Origin: Mesotoga sp. BH458_6_3_2_1
Lineage (GTDB): Bacteria > Thermotogota > Thermotogae > Petrotogales > Kosmotogaceae
Direction of reading: 5' to 3'
Length of the DNA: 64,000 bases
NCBI RefSeq assembly: GCF_003664995.1
Contig: NZ_JFHL01000026.1
Span: 62,001-126,000, forward strand
Positions 16,738 through 24,955 of the stretch are shown here, one piece after another. Positions within the stretch are counted from its first letter, which is position 1; every line of letters starts with the position of its first letter. The notes under the pieces are model-generated. The model was not told the DNA's origin, did no database searches, and worked only from the letters and a program-made list of their open reading frames with translations. The translations under genes and the position numbers were made by a program.

Positions 16738-18282
16738 ATGGATGAAAACATAAAAGGAAACAACAAAATCCTCTTCGAGATCAAGGGAATTGAAAGAAGC
16801 TATCCAGGTGTGCAGGCACTAAAGGACGTTACTTTCAATATCAACAGGAACGATGTTATTGGGTTCGCCGGAGAAAATGGAGCGGGAAAGTCAACTTTGC
16901 TTAAGCTGATAGCAGGAGTTGAACCACCCGATAAAGGAGAGATGTTCCTAGAAGGAAAGAAGTATGCTCCTCAAAGCTTCCGGGAGGCCAATACACTCGG
17001 AGTCTCGATGGTCTTTCAGGAGCAGAACCTTGTTCAGAGCCTGACTGTTTACGAGAATCTCTTTCTATCACACGAGAAGCGATTCCAGGTTGCCGGTACT
17101 CTCAAGAAGAGACAGATGATCTCCGAAGCGAAACGTTACCTGGAGAGTTTTGGGCTCGACATCGACCCCAGAAAGGAAGTTTCCCGATACTCTTTTCACG
17201 AGCGTCAGATGCTTGAGATAATCAGAGCGTTTGTTATCGCAGACATGTACAAAGTTCAGACGCCTCTAATACTTCTTGATGAGCCCACCGCGGCGCTCCC
17301 TGAAAAGGAGAGAGAGATTCTCCTTGAAAGAGTGAAAAGCTTTTCGAACAAAGCAACATTTGTATTTGTCTCACATCGGCTTTCAGAATTGATGAATGCC
17401 TGTAACAGGGTCCTGATTCTCAAAGACGGCCAGCTTATAGGAGAAGTGGACCCCGAGCTCTCGGAAGAGAGAGAGATTCACCCGCTCATGGTCGGAAGAG
17501 AGTTGAGCGCCGATACATACAGAGTTGAAGATCAGAAGGAATTCAACGGGGATGAGGACCCTGTTTTGAGAGTAAGAAATCTTTCCAAGAAAGGCCTTTA
17601 CAGCTCCGTTTCTCTGGAAGTGCGTCGAGGCGAGATACTTGGAATAGGAGGCCTCATAGGCTCTGGAAAGAAATTCCTTGGGGAGACGCTCTTTGGAGTG
17701 GACGAACCAACAGAGGGAGAGATAATCATTGACGGACATCCCGTGTCTAAATCAACAATTAGAAACATGACCAAGCTTAGAGTCGGGTATGTGCCTTCGG
17801 AGAGAAAGGAAAACGGAATAATCGGACTGTCAACTGTGGCCGACAATCTCACTATTACCAGATTCGACGAGTTCAGCAGTCGCTTTGGCTTCTTGAACAA
17901 CAAAAAGGAACTCAGACTGATCAAAGAGGGAATAGAGAAATTCCGAATAAAGGCAACAAGCGAAGATCTGTGCTTTTCATTGAGTGGAGGAAACCAACAA
18001 AAAATCGTGTTGACCAAGTGGATTATGAAGAATCTCGACATTCTGATTCTCGACAACCCCACCAGAGGCATAGACATCGGAGCTAAAGAGGAGATATACA
18101 CCTTCATAAGAGAAGCGGCAAATAAGAACCTCGCCATCATCTTAATAACAGACGACTTGCTCGAACTCATTGGATTGAGCAACAGGATAGTCATTATGAA
18201 AGATGGAAACATCTCGCTTATCGTTGATGCTGATAAAAAGCGTAAACCAACCGAGCAAGAACTAGTAAGAGATATGGTATAA
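16738..18282 (+). CDS. Sugar ABC transporter ATPase with two nucleotide-binding domains (CUT2)
   Basis: A RbsA-type double-cassette ATPase of 514 residues that powers the two permeases upstream. Domain 1 has a perfect Walker A (GENGAGKST) and Walker B (LILLDEPTAAL) but a diverged signature (YSFHERQMLEII). Domain 2 has the degenerate Walker A typical of this class (GLIGSGKKF), an intact signature LSGGNQQK and Walker B-like LILDNPTRGIDIG with Asn where the catalytic Glu would be. Both features are usual in CUT2 ATPases. The frame extends to a TTG at 16696, but ATG 16738 begins the conserved region and has GAGG about 10 nt upstream. Confidence 0.9.
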   Translation: MDENIKGNNKILFEIKGIERSYPGVQALKDVTFNINRNDVIGFAGENGAGKSTLLKLIAGVEPPDKGEMFLEGKKYAPQSFREANTLGVSMVFQEQNLVQSLTVYENLFLSHEKRFQVAGTLKKRQMISEAKRYLESFGLDIDPRKEVSRYSFHERQMLEIIRAFVIADMYKVQTPLILLDEPTAALPEKEREILLERVKSFSNKATFVFVSHRLSELMNACNRVLILKDGQLIGEVDPELSEEREIHPLMVGRELSADTYRVEDQKEFNGDEDPVLRVRNLSKKGLYSSVSLEVRRGEILGIGGLIGSGKKFLGETLFGVDEPTEGEIIIDGHPVSKSTIRNMTKLRVGYVPSERKENGIIGLSTVADNLTITRFDEFSSRFGFLNNKKELRLIKEGIEKFRIKATSEDLCFSLSGGNQQKIVLTKWIMKNLDILILDNPTRGIDIGAKEEIYTFIREAANKNLAIILITDDLLELIGLSNRIVIMKDGNISLIVDADKKRKPTEQELVRDMV

Positions 18283-18306
18283 GAATAGCTAAGGTGGTGT
18301 AAAGAG

Positions 18307-19299
18307 ATGAAGAAGCTTATCAATGATCCCAAGAGTGTGGTAATCGAAATGTGTCAGGGAATGGTAAAGGCCTTCCCGGATAATCTCGCACTTAACGAGG
18401 AATTCATGGTGATTTCAAGAAAGAATCCCGACAAGAACAAGGTCATTCTAATCAGTGGCGGAGGAAGCGGCCATGAACCTGCTCATGCAGGGTTCGTAGG
18501 CAAGGGAATGCTTGATGCGGCCGTATGTGGTGATGTCTTTGCTTCACCGTCTGTAATACAGGTTTTCAACGCCATAAAACACAACCATTCGGAGCAAGGG
18601 GTTTTGCTGGTTATAAAGAATTATTCTGGAGATGTCATGAACTTCGAAAGCGCTGCTGCAATGGCTGAAGATTACGATATTAGGGTTGATAGCGTTTGTG
18701 TAAATGATGATATCTCAATCGAAAAAAAGGAAGACAGACGGGGCGTGGCTGGAACGATCTTCGTTCACAAAATTGCTGGAGCTCTGGCCGAAAGGGGAGC
18801 TTCTCTCAGGCAGGTGAAAGAGATCGCCCAAAGAGTTATCGACAATGTTAGAACAATGGGGATTGCACTGACTTCCTGTATAGTCCCAGCAAGGGGAAAA
18901 CCAACTTTCGACCTTGAAGAGGACAAGATCGAGGTTGGCGTCGGAATTCACGGAGAAGCCGGAATATTTAGAGAGCGATTGCTATCAGCTAAAGAAACTG
19001 CCGACCTGATCATTGAAAAAATACTTGGCGAATTATCCGTATCAAAGGAAGAAGAGGTTGCCGTACTGATAAATGGATTCGGTGGAACTCCTCTTCAAGA
19101 GCTTTTCATACTTAACAACGAGGTTGCCTCGATTCTTAAGGACAAGGGAATAGCGGTGGCGAAAACTCTAGTTGGAAGTTATATGACGTCCATAGATATG
19201 GAGGGTGCGTCAATCTCAGTTCTTAAGCTCGACGAGCAGATGAAGAGACTTCTCTCTGCACCCTGTGAAACCGCTGCCTGGAAGGAAACGGAGGCTTAG
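18307..19299 (+). CDS. DhaK-type ketose kinase substrate-binding subunit
   Basis: A cytoplasmic 330-residue homologue of dihydroxyacetone kinase subunit K. The three hallmark residues are present: His in GGGSGHEPAHAGFVG (~residue 58), Asp in KNYSGDVMNFE (~107) and the substrate-linking His in GVGIHGEAGI (~216). DhaK binds short ketoses by a hemiaminal bond for phosphorylation by DhaL. No PTS-type DhaM is in the window, so an ATP-dependent kinase is likely. AAGGTGGTG precedes ATG 18307. The subunit L gene follows after 3 bp. Substrates known for this family include dihydroxyacetone and erythrulose; the one used here is unknown. Confidence 0.9.
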   Translation: MKKLINDPKSVVIEMCQGMVKAFPDNLALNEEFMVISRKNPDKNKVILISGGGSGHEPAHAGFVGKGMLDAAVCGDVFASPSVIQVFNAIKHNHSEQGVLLVIKNYSGDVMNFESAAAMAEDYDIRVDSVCVNDDISIEKKEDRRGVAGTIFVHKIAGALAERGASLRQVKEIAQRVIDNVRTMGIALTSCIVPARGKPTFDLEEDKIEVGVGIHGEAGIFRERLLSAKETADLIIEKILGELSVSKEEEVAVLINGFGGTPLQELFILNNEVASILKDKGIAVAKTLVGSYMTSIDMEGASISVLKLDEQMKRLLSAPCETAAWKETEA

Positions 19300-19302
19300 A
19301 AC

Positions 19303-19947
19303 ATGACTGTAATCTCGAAAGATGAATTCATAGAAATCGTTGGAATCGCTGTCGACTCTATACTGGAAAACGAACAGTACTTCTGTGATCTCGATTCTGT
19401 TGCCGGAGACGGTGATTTTGGAGCTTCTTTGGCGAAAGGCTTCTCTGAAGTCAAGTCAAAGTGGAAGGATCTCGAAAAGAGCAATGTTGGAACCTTTTTG
19501 AGAGACTGCAGCATGATAATAATGGAAAAATGTGGTGGAGCCTCCGGTCCAATCTGGGGCAATGCTTTTTTGAGCGCTTCTAGAGCTTCGAAAGGAAAGG
19601 AGAGTCTCGAAATTGCAGACATCGCCGAACTCTTCCAGGCGATGGTAGATGGAGTACAGAAGGTCGGTAAAGCTGAACTAGGTGACAAAACTCTTCTAGA
19701 TGCGCTTATCCCCTTCAAAGAATCTTTGAAGGAAAGCGCAAAGCTGAATGAACCAATAGAAGCGGCCTTTGAAAAGGCCGTAACCAGAGCAGAAGAAGGA
19801 GCCGAATCTACAAAAACGATTGTTGCGACGAAAGGAAGGGCCAGATATCTGGGCGGCAGGAGCATTGGCGCATATGACGCGGGTGCTAGAGCGGTTGCAG
19901 TCATTCTCTCAGATATTCAAAATCGCTTCTTCAACAAAACGAAGTGA
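19303..19947 (+). CDS. DhaL-type ketose kinase nucleotide-binding subunit
   Basis: A 214-residue DhaL (DAK2) homologue providing the ATP and Mg site for the adjacent DhaK. The metal-binding aspartates are in VAGDGDFGASLAKG. KCGGASGPIWGNAF is the nucleotide-binding loop, GDKTLLDALIPF carries the conserved Asp of the lid region, and GRARYLGGRSIGAYDAGA closes the family pattern. The gene begins 3 bp after dhaK, so it is co-transcribed and probably translationally coupled. Together the pair forms a likely two-component sugar kinase acting on the solute imported by the transporter encoded upstream. Confidence 0.9.
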   Translation: MTVISKDEFIEIVGIAVDSILENEQYFCDLDSVAGDGDFGASLAKGFSEVKSKWKDLEKSNVGTFLRDCSMIIMEKCGGASGPIWGNAFLSASRASKGKESLEIADIAELFQAMVDGVQKVGKAELGDKTLLDALIPFKESLKESAKLNEPIEAAFEKAVTRAEEGAESTKTIVATKGRARYLGGRSIGAYDAGARAVAVILSDIQNRFFNKTK

Positions 19948-19974
19948 GACTTTTGCCGATGGAAGGTGATTAAT

Positions 19975-21090
19975 TTGTTGTCAAGCATTTTCAGACTCTG
20001 TCGTTTCTTGTTAGTTATGTCCATGTTCATCGGAAGCTTTTGTGGAGCCTTCTGGGTCGATTCTTATCTGGATAATATTAGCACAACCGGAGTAAAAAGG
20101 ATTGAAATAAAAAACTATAATACTCAGGACGGGGAGTTGTGGATAAAATTTGCCACTCTGACCGCTGAGTACGATGAATCGGGAAACACCATTCGTGAGA
20201 GCAAAGTAGCCGGAGATGGTGTTCTGGAGTTTGAATATTCCTATCAGTACGATATAGAAGGTAACATGATCACGATGCAGGGGAAGAGGATAGTTGAGGA
20301 CTCTGTATTAGAACACAGTTATGAATACAAATACGACGAGAACGGGAGACAGATCGAAGGAATTCAGTACTCCACAGATGGTTCTATAACCTCGAAATAC
20401 TCTGCAAAGTACGACGAAGGAGGAAACTTCGTCGAAGGAAATGATGTTCAGTATGATTCAACAACCAGCACAAGATACTTAGCCAGCTATAACGAACTCG
20501 GTTACATGACCGAGGAAACCAAGTATATTGTTTATGAGTACAAAGAAGAGGAAGGACTTCAAACTGAATTCAGAAACGAGTATCAGTATGATGACCTTGG
20601 AAACTTACTTCTGGAGATCGGTTACGGCAAATACGGAGACTTCTCCTACAAGTACGGTTATGAATACGATGAAGAAAGTAATTTGATAAAGGCATACAAC
20701 TACAACGCGAGCGATACGCTCATTTCTGTCTACGAAGCTTCTTACGATGATGAAGGGAACCTGATAAGGTTCATCCTATCCGACGCAAATGGAAAGATAC
20801 TCTCTAAGCATGAAGCTCAATACGAGAATGGCAATATGGTTCTCGAGGTCGACTGTCTTTCGGTGTCGCGTAATCCCGTCTACTCGGCCGAATACAATAG
20901 TGAAGGACTGAAGCTGAAGGAGACTAACTATAACAGAAATATCGGCGGAAGTCCGCTCACTTACAGTTATGAATACCTCTACGACGATAGAGGGAACTGT
21001 ATTCAGGAAAGATACTTTGTTTACTTCGAAGATGAAGATCTGTGGAAACCGATAACGAAGACAGTTTACCTGATTACCTATTATGAGTAA
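19975..21090 (+). CDS. Exported YD-repeat-like protein
   Basis: A protein of ~371 residues with one N-terminal hydrophobic segment (signal peptide or membrane anchor, about residues 3-26). It is followed by many degenerate copies of a Y-x-Y-D-x-x-G-N-x-I/L unit about 20-25 residues long, for example YQYDDLGNLLLEI and YEYDEESNLIKAY. This matches YD/RHS-like beta-strand repeats, which often bind carbohydrate. Start choice is weak: the frame opens at GTG 19966, but GGAAGG overlaps it, so TTG 19975 or 19978 fits spacing better. It is the last gene before the next leader, and its presence in a sugar operon suggests surface capture or binding of substrate, by inference only. Confidence 0.7.
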   Translation: MLSSIFRLCRFLLVMSMFIGSFCGAFWVDSYLDNISTTGVKRIEIKNYNTQDGELWIKFATLTAEYDESGNTIRESKVAGDGVLEFEYSYQYDIEGNMITMQGKRIVEDSVLEHSYEYKYDENGRQIEGIQYSTDGSITSKYSAKYDEGGNFVEGNDVQYDSTTSTRYLASYNELGYMTEETKYIVYEYKEEEGLQTEFRNEYQYDDLGNLLLEIGYGKYGDFSYKYGYEYDEESNLIKAYNYNASDTLISVYEASYDDEGNLIRFILSDANGKILSKHEAQYENGNMVLEVDCLSVSRNPVYSAEYNSEGLKLKETNYNRNIGGSPLTYSYEYLYDDRGNCIQERYFVYFEDEDLWKPITKTVYLITYYE

Positions 21091-21196
21091 GAAGAAACTT
21101 TGACAAAAAACCATTACACTGTTTCCGAAACCAAAACCTGTTCTAATTAGCTGCGCTAGAACCGCCGGGAATACGAGAACTAAAATTTAATAAAAA

Positions 21197-21285
21197 TCCT
21201 TCGCGCTCATGGTTGGTGCGATGGAAAAGCATAGAGCTTAGAGGTTATGGGTGCCTTGAGTTATGGGGCACCTTTATGCTTTTTT
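21197..21285 (+). promoter_or_regulatory. Second ANTAR-type two-hairpin leader plus terminator (second sugar operon)
   Basis: This repeats the architecture at 12386-12468. P1: CGC-TC (21204-21208) pairs with GG-T-GCG (21215-21220, one bulged T) around loop ATGGTT. P2: AGGT (21242-21245) pairs with GCCT (21253-21256) around ATGGGT. The loops are identical to those of the first leader and have A1 and G4. The terminator uses GGTGCC (21250-21255) with GGCACC (21267-21272), sharing its 5' arm with P2. An outer AAGCATA/TATGCTT pairing (21227-21233 / 21275-21281) runs into a T tract ending at 21285. It precedes the GATase1-like gene by about 95 bp. Confidence 0.82.
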
Positions 21286-21379
21286 CTTTGAGAATTTGAT
21301 CACAATTTTGCATTAATGAAGAATTTTTCAAATAAAGGCCCGTTGGTGACCTAATTCAAAATCAAAAGGAGGTATTTTC

Positions 21380-22129
21380 GTGCTTAAAGTATTCTATTGT
21401 GGAGATCAGGTAATGCTGATCACAACGTACGTAAAAGGTATGAATTCCTGGACAGATGGAGTTGTACATGATGAAAGTTTCCATCTGAGAAAGGCTCTTG
21501 AATCGGATTCTGAAATCGATCTGACTTACTTGCCTACAAGCGAGGTCCAGAGAAACTTCCCGAAGCCGGACGAGCTTGGACAGTACGACGTGATACTTTT
21601 CAGCGACGTTGGTACAGATACGGTAATAATGTACGAAGACAGATTTAACAACTGCCCCATGGGGGTCGACAGACTTGGTGCACTGAAGAAATGGACGCGT
21701 GATGGCGGCGGCTTCTGTGGTGTAGGCGGCTGGCTATCCTTTGGAGGCATGTTTGGAGTAGCCAAGTGGCACAAGACTCCCGTTGAGGAGATACTTCCCG
21801 TCACCTGTTATCCATACGACGACAGAGTCGAAATTTCCGAAGGTATGACTCCTAAAGTCCTCAAGAAAGACCATCCGATCTTCAAGGGAGTAGACTTCGA
21901 TTCGGCTCCCCCTCTCTTCTCCGGATACAACGAAGTAAAGGCAAAGCCCGAAGGAGAAGTCCTGGCAGAACACAACGGAGATCCAATAATCGTGACCGGT
22001 CAGTATGGAAAGGGTAGAACGCTTGCATTCGCAACCGATCCAGCTCCTCACTGGGGCCGCGGGATGGTCGAATGGAAGGATTACGGTCAATTCTGGGTAA
22101 ATGTGGTGAAGTGGCTTGGAGGCAAATAA
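21380..22129 (+). CDS. GATase1/ThuA-like cytoplasmic protein
   Basis: A 249-residue protein of the glutamine-amidotransferase-like (ThuA/COG5426-type) fold. It has an early VFYCGDQ strand, QYDVILFSDVG, a DGGGFCGVGGWLSFGG turn at the nucleophile-elbow position with Cys near residue 115, and a closing VTGQYGKGRTLAFATDPAPHW. ThuA-type proteins occur widely in sugar-utilisation operons, but their reactions are mostly unproven. GTG 21380 has AAAAGGAGG upstream. It is the first gene of the second antitermination-controlled operon, 2 bp before the second dhaK. It probably acts on the same sugar pathway; the exact role is unknown. Confidence 0.75.
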   Translation: MLKVFYCGDQVMLITTYVKGMNSWTDGVVHDESFHLRKALESDSEIDLTYLPTSEVQRNFPKPDELGQYDVILFSDVGTDTVIMYEDRFNNCPMGVDRLGALKKWTRDGGGFCGVGGWLSFGGMFGVAKWHKTPVEEILPVTCYPYDDRVEISEGMTPKVLKKDHPIFKGVDFDSAPPLFSGYNEVKAKPEGEVLAEHNGDPIIVTGQYGKGRTLAFATDPAPHWGRGMVEWKDYGQFWVNVVKWLGGK

Positions 22130-22131
22130 CC

Positions 22132-23136
22132 ATGAAGAAGATCATTAACTCCACTGACAATTTGATCACGGAAATGCTCGATGGAATTGTTATGGCCTTC
22201 CCAAAGGATTTCAAGAGAGTCGAAGGCTTTGACAAAGCCTTGATCACACCAAGAGCACCCGTGAAAAACAAGGTAGGCATCGCAACCGGTGGCGGTTCAG
22301 GTCACCTGCCACTCTTCCTGGGATATATTGGCGAAAACCTTCTCGACGGCGCCGCAGTCGGCGACGTATTCTCATCGCCTTCGGCCGAGACTATGCTTGC
22401 GATCACAAAGGTTATCGACAGCGGGAAAGGCGTTCTCTATTTGTATGGAAACTACGGCGGAGACATCATGAACTTCGACATGGCCGCAGAAATGGCAGAA
22501 GAAGAGGGAATCCGGGTTGAAACGAGTATCGGTTGTGACGATGTGGCATCGGCCCCGGCAGATGATGCCGGTTCAAGAAGAGGAATAGCAGGGCTGATCT
22601 TCGCATATAAGATTGCCGGCGCAAAGGCTGCCACGGGTGCCTCTCTTGAAGAAGTAAAAGAAACAACCGACAGAGCTCTGAATGTTATCAGAACAATGGG
22701 AGTCGCCCTTTCACCATGCACGATTCCTGCAGTCGGATTGCCTACTTTTGAGATTGGCGATGATGAAATGGAAATCGGAATGGGCATTCATGGAGAGCGA
22801 GGTATAAAGCGTGAAAAACTCAAGAGTGCCGACGAGATTGCTAGTTTCATGACGGGGAGAGTAATCGACGATCTTCCATTCGAATCGGGAGACGAGGTTG
22901 CAGTGCTTATCAACGGGCTAGGTGCGACAGCACCTCAGGAACTCTATGTTACCTTCAGAAAGGTCAAGGAGATACTCGATCTGAAGAAAATCAATATATA
23001 CAAGTCATTCGTGGGAGAATACGCAACTTCAATGGAGATGAAAGGTCTTTCGATAACTCTCTTCAAACTTGACAGGGAATTCAAAGAGCTCCTAGATATG
23101 CCGGTTCATTCGCCGATGCTTCTGCAGCAATTCTGA
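22132..23136 (+). CDS. Divergent DhaK-type ketose kinase subunit
   Basis: A second DhaK homologue of 334 residues. The catalytic pattern is kept (GGGSGH, GNYGGDIMNFD, GMGIHGERGI), but the first substrate loop reads GHLPLFLGYIG instead of the usual GHEPxHxGYVG. Loss of Glu and of the second His suggests a different substrate from the kinase at 18307. The frame extends back into the preceding gene; ATG 22132 is chosen because it starts 2 bp after that gene's stop with a GGAGG site inside its 3' end. It is followed by its own DhaL partner. Confidence 0.88.
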   Translation: MKKIINSTDNLITEMLDGIVMAFPKDFKRVEGFDKALITPRAPVKNKVGIATGGGSGHLPLFLGYIGENLLDGAAVGDVFSSPSAETMLAITKVIDSGKGVLYLYGNYGGDIMNFDMAAEMAEEEGIRVETSIGCDDVASAPADDAGSRRGIAGLIFAYKIAGAKAATGASLEEVKETTDRALNVIRTMGVALSPCTIPAVGLPTFEIGDDEMEIGMGIHGERGIKREKLKSADEIASFMTGRVIDDLPFESGDEVAVLINGLGATAPQELYVTFRKVKEILDLKKINIYKSFVGEYATSMEMKGLSITLFKLDREFKELLDMPVHSPMLLQQF

Positions 23137-23150
23137 GGGGCGGTGGTCAA

Positions 23151-23795
23151 ATGAAAGAAGCCATTAGTGCAGCAAAGATCTCAGAGATTCTCTTAGGTGC
23201 CTGCAATTCACTTGAAAAGAACCATATCGATGAATTTAGAGCTCTTGACGCTGCCATAGGTGACGGAGATCTAGGCATCACTATAAGAAAGGGCTGTACA
23301 GCGATAATCGAAACACTAAAGACTTTTCAGACTGAGGATACTGGGGCTCTGATAAAGAAGTGTGGAATTCAGTTTAATCAGGCAAATCCCTCCACCTTCG
23401 GAGTTCTGACCGCAAGCGCGTTCATTGAGGGAGGCAAGAAGGTTTCGGGAAAGGAATCTCTCACTCTGGATGAAATCGCCGGTATGTTCAGGGCTGCACT
23501 AGAGGGAATTATGAAGAGAGGAAAGGCAAAGACGGGAGAAAAAACGATGCTCGATGCTCTTGAACCCGCTGTGGAAGTTCTTGAAAAGGCCGCTTCTGAA
23601 GACAAATCGATTAAGGAAGCCTTCGAGAAAGCTGCAGAGGCCGCAAAAGATGGACTGGAAAGAACTAAGGACATGGAAGCAAAGAAGGGTAGAGCGAAAG
23701 CATTCGGCAGCCGCACGGTCGGCGAGCAGGATCCCGGAGCAACAGTTGTTTACCGCTTTCTGAGGGAAGTTTCAGAAGAACTAAACAAATCTTGA
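23151..23795 (+). CDS. Divergent DhaL-type ketose kinase subunit
   Basis: A 214-residue DhaL/DAK2 homologue, partner of the DhaK 14 bp upstream. Metal-site aspartates appear in DAAIGDGDLGITIRKG, followed by GEKTMLDALEPA and GRAKAFGSRTVGEQDPGA. The nucleotide loop is altered: KCGIQFNQANPSTFGVLT replaces the GGxSG-type motif seen in the other DhaL of this cluster. This could change nucleotide handling or coupling. GGGGCGG precedes the ATG. The conserved metal site suggests the pair is still an active kinase. Confidence 0.87.
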   Translation: MKEAISAAKISEILLGACNSLEKNHIDEFRALDAAIGDGDLGITIRKGCTAIIETLKTFQTEDTGALIKKCGIQFNQANPSTFGVLTASAFIEGGKKVSGKESLTLDEIAGMFRAALEGIMKRGKAKTGEKTMLDALEPAVEVLEKAASEDKSIKEAFEKAAEAAKDGLERTKDMEAKKGRAKAFGSRTVGEQDPGATVVYRFLREVSEELNKS

Positions 23796-23809
23796 AAAGG
23801 GGTGAAGGA

Positions 23810-24871
23810 ATGAAGAAGCGTTTTATTATTTCGATTCTTGTAATCATGGTTCTAGCGCTTTCAAGTATGACGTTCGCAGGAACTGAATATGCGAAAGACG
23901 TGACGGTCGCAATCTGTGGGCATGGACTTGAGGCAGAATCCTGTCAGAGAGATTTCCAGCAGGTGAAGATCGAATGCGCTCACAGGGATTGGGAGTTTAT
24001 CGATGCAATGACCGTAAGAGATCCAGCCCAGCAGCGTGAAACTATGGAGACCTTGATCCAGAAGAAAGTAGATGCCATCGTAATCATCTACTGGGACATG
24101 GAAGCTATCGCAGACCTCATTCTCAAAGCAACCGAAGAGGGTATTGGTGTCTACTGTGTTGACACTGAAGTTAAGCCTGGAGTCATTGTCAGTTGTACAC
24201 AGAATAACGCCGTTGCCGGAGCTCTAATGAGTTACTGGGGAATCCAGAGGCTAAACGAGAGAGGGAAAGTGGCGATTTTCAGTGGTAAGTGGCATATTAT
24301 GAGACGAAGAGCCTATGTCGCCGCAACGCTCTTCGAAAGAGATTGGCCGGCCATTGAGCTTGTTGCCGAAGAATTTCTACCTCTCGTTGGATACGAAGAC
24401 AGCGCTTTCAACGTTGCAGTCAACTGGATGACAAAGTATGGAAATGACCTCGACTGGATATTTGCCGGTTGGGACACTCCCGGTCAGTACGCCGCACGTG
24501 CAATTGAACAGGCGGGATTCGACAAGGACGATATTTTCGTTACCGGTATTGATGGAGGTTCGGCCGTTTACTCTATGATAAGAAGTGGATCTCCATTTGT
24601 TGCCACAGTAAGTCAGCCATTCGAATACTACGTTCACACAGTATTTGAAGTCATCAACCAGGTAGAAATGGGAATTGGTCCTGATCATCCAGACTCTCTC
24701 GTACCTCCGGGAAGAGTCATCTATGCAACTCCGTACGTAACAGATGAGACAAATGTTCCCGAACCAGGAAGTTCTATCCACGCTGTTTTTGGTTATTACG
24801 GAATGGATCCCGACGACCCAGATGCATGGTTCAACTGGCAAGACGCTGGCGGTCCATACAAGATTCAGTAA
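23810..24871 (+). CDS. Sugar ABC transporter substrate-binding protein (CUT2), second system
   Basis: An exported RbsB/Peripla_BP_4-type binding protein of 353 residues. The signal peptide is ~22 residues, ending in SSMTFA. The first lobe has VAICGHGLEAESCQRDFQQV and MEALIQKKVDAIV-like RbsB segments, and the second has DWIFAGWDTPGQYAARAIEQ and VTGIDGG. The C-terminal Trp-rich tail is shorter than in the first system's binding protein. The frame opens at TTG 23792 inside dhaL, but ATG 23810 has GGGGTGAAGGA upstream and begins the signal peptide. Confidence 0.87.
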   Translation: MKKRFIISILVIMVLALSSMTFAGTEYAKDVTVAICGHGLEAESCQRDFQQVKIECAHRDWEFIDAMTVRDPAQQRETMETLIQKKVDAIVIIYWDMEAIADLILKATEEGIGVYCVDTEVKPGVIVSCTQNNAVAGALMSYWGIQRLNERGKVAIFSGKWHIMRRRAYVAATLFERDWPAIELVAEEFLPLVGYEDSAFNVAVNWMTKYGNDLDWIFAGWDTPGQYAARAIEQAGFDKDDIFVTGIDGGSAVYSMIRSGSPFVATVSQPFEYYVHTVFEVINQVEMGIGPDHPDSLVPPGRVIYATPYVTDETNVPEPGSSIHAVFGYYGMDPDDPDAWFNWQDAGGPYKIQ

Positions 24872-24889
24872 TCGACCTGCTTTAGAAGC

Positions 24890-24923
24890 CAATATCGGGA
24901 GAGAGAAGCCTCTCCCGATATTG
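24890..24923 (+). other. Intra-operon hairpin after the second binding-protein gene
   Basis: A perfect 14-bp stem, CAATATCGGGAGAG with CTCTCCCGATATTG, has a 6-nt loop and no T tract. It lies between the binding-protein and ATPase genes. As at 14684, the likely role is to stabilise the binding-protein mRNA or set subunit ratios rather than to terminate fully. Confidence 0.75.
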
Positions 24924-24955
24924 ATTCGAGATTACCTGGTGAAAGAAGGTCTAAT

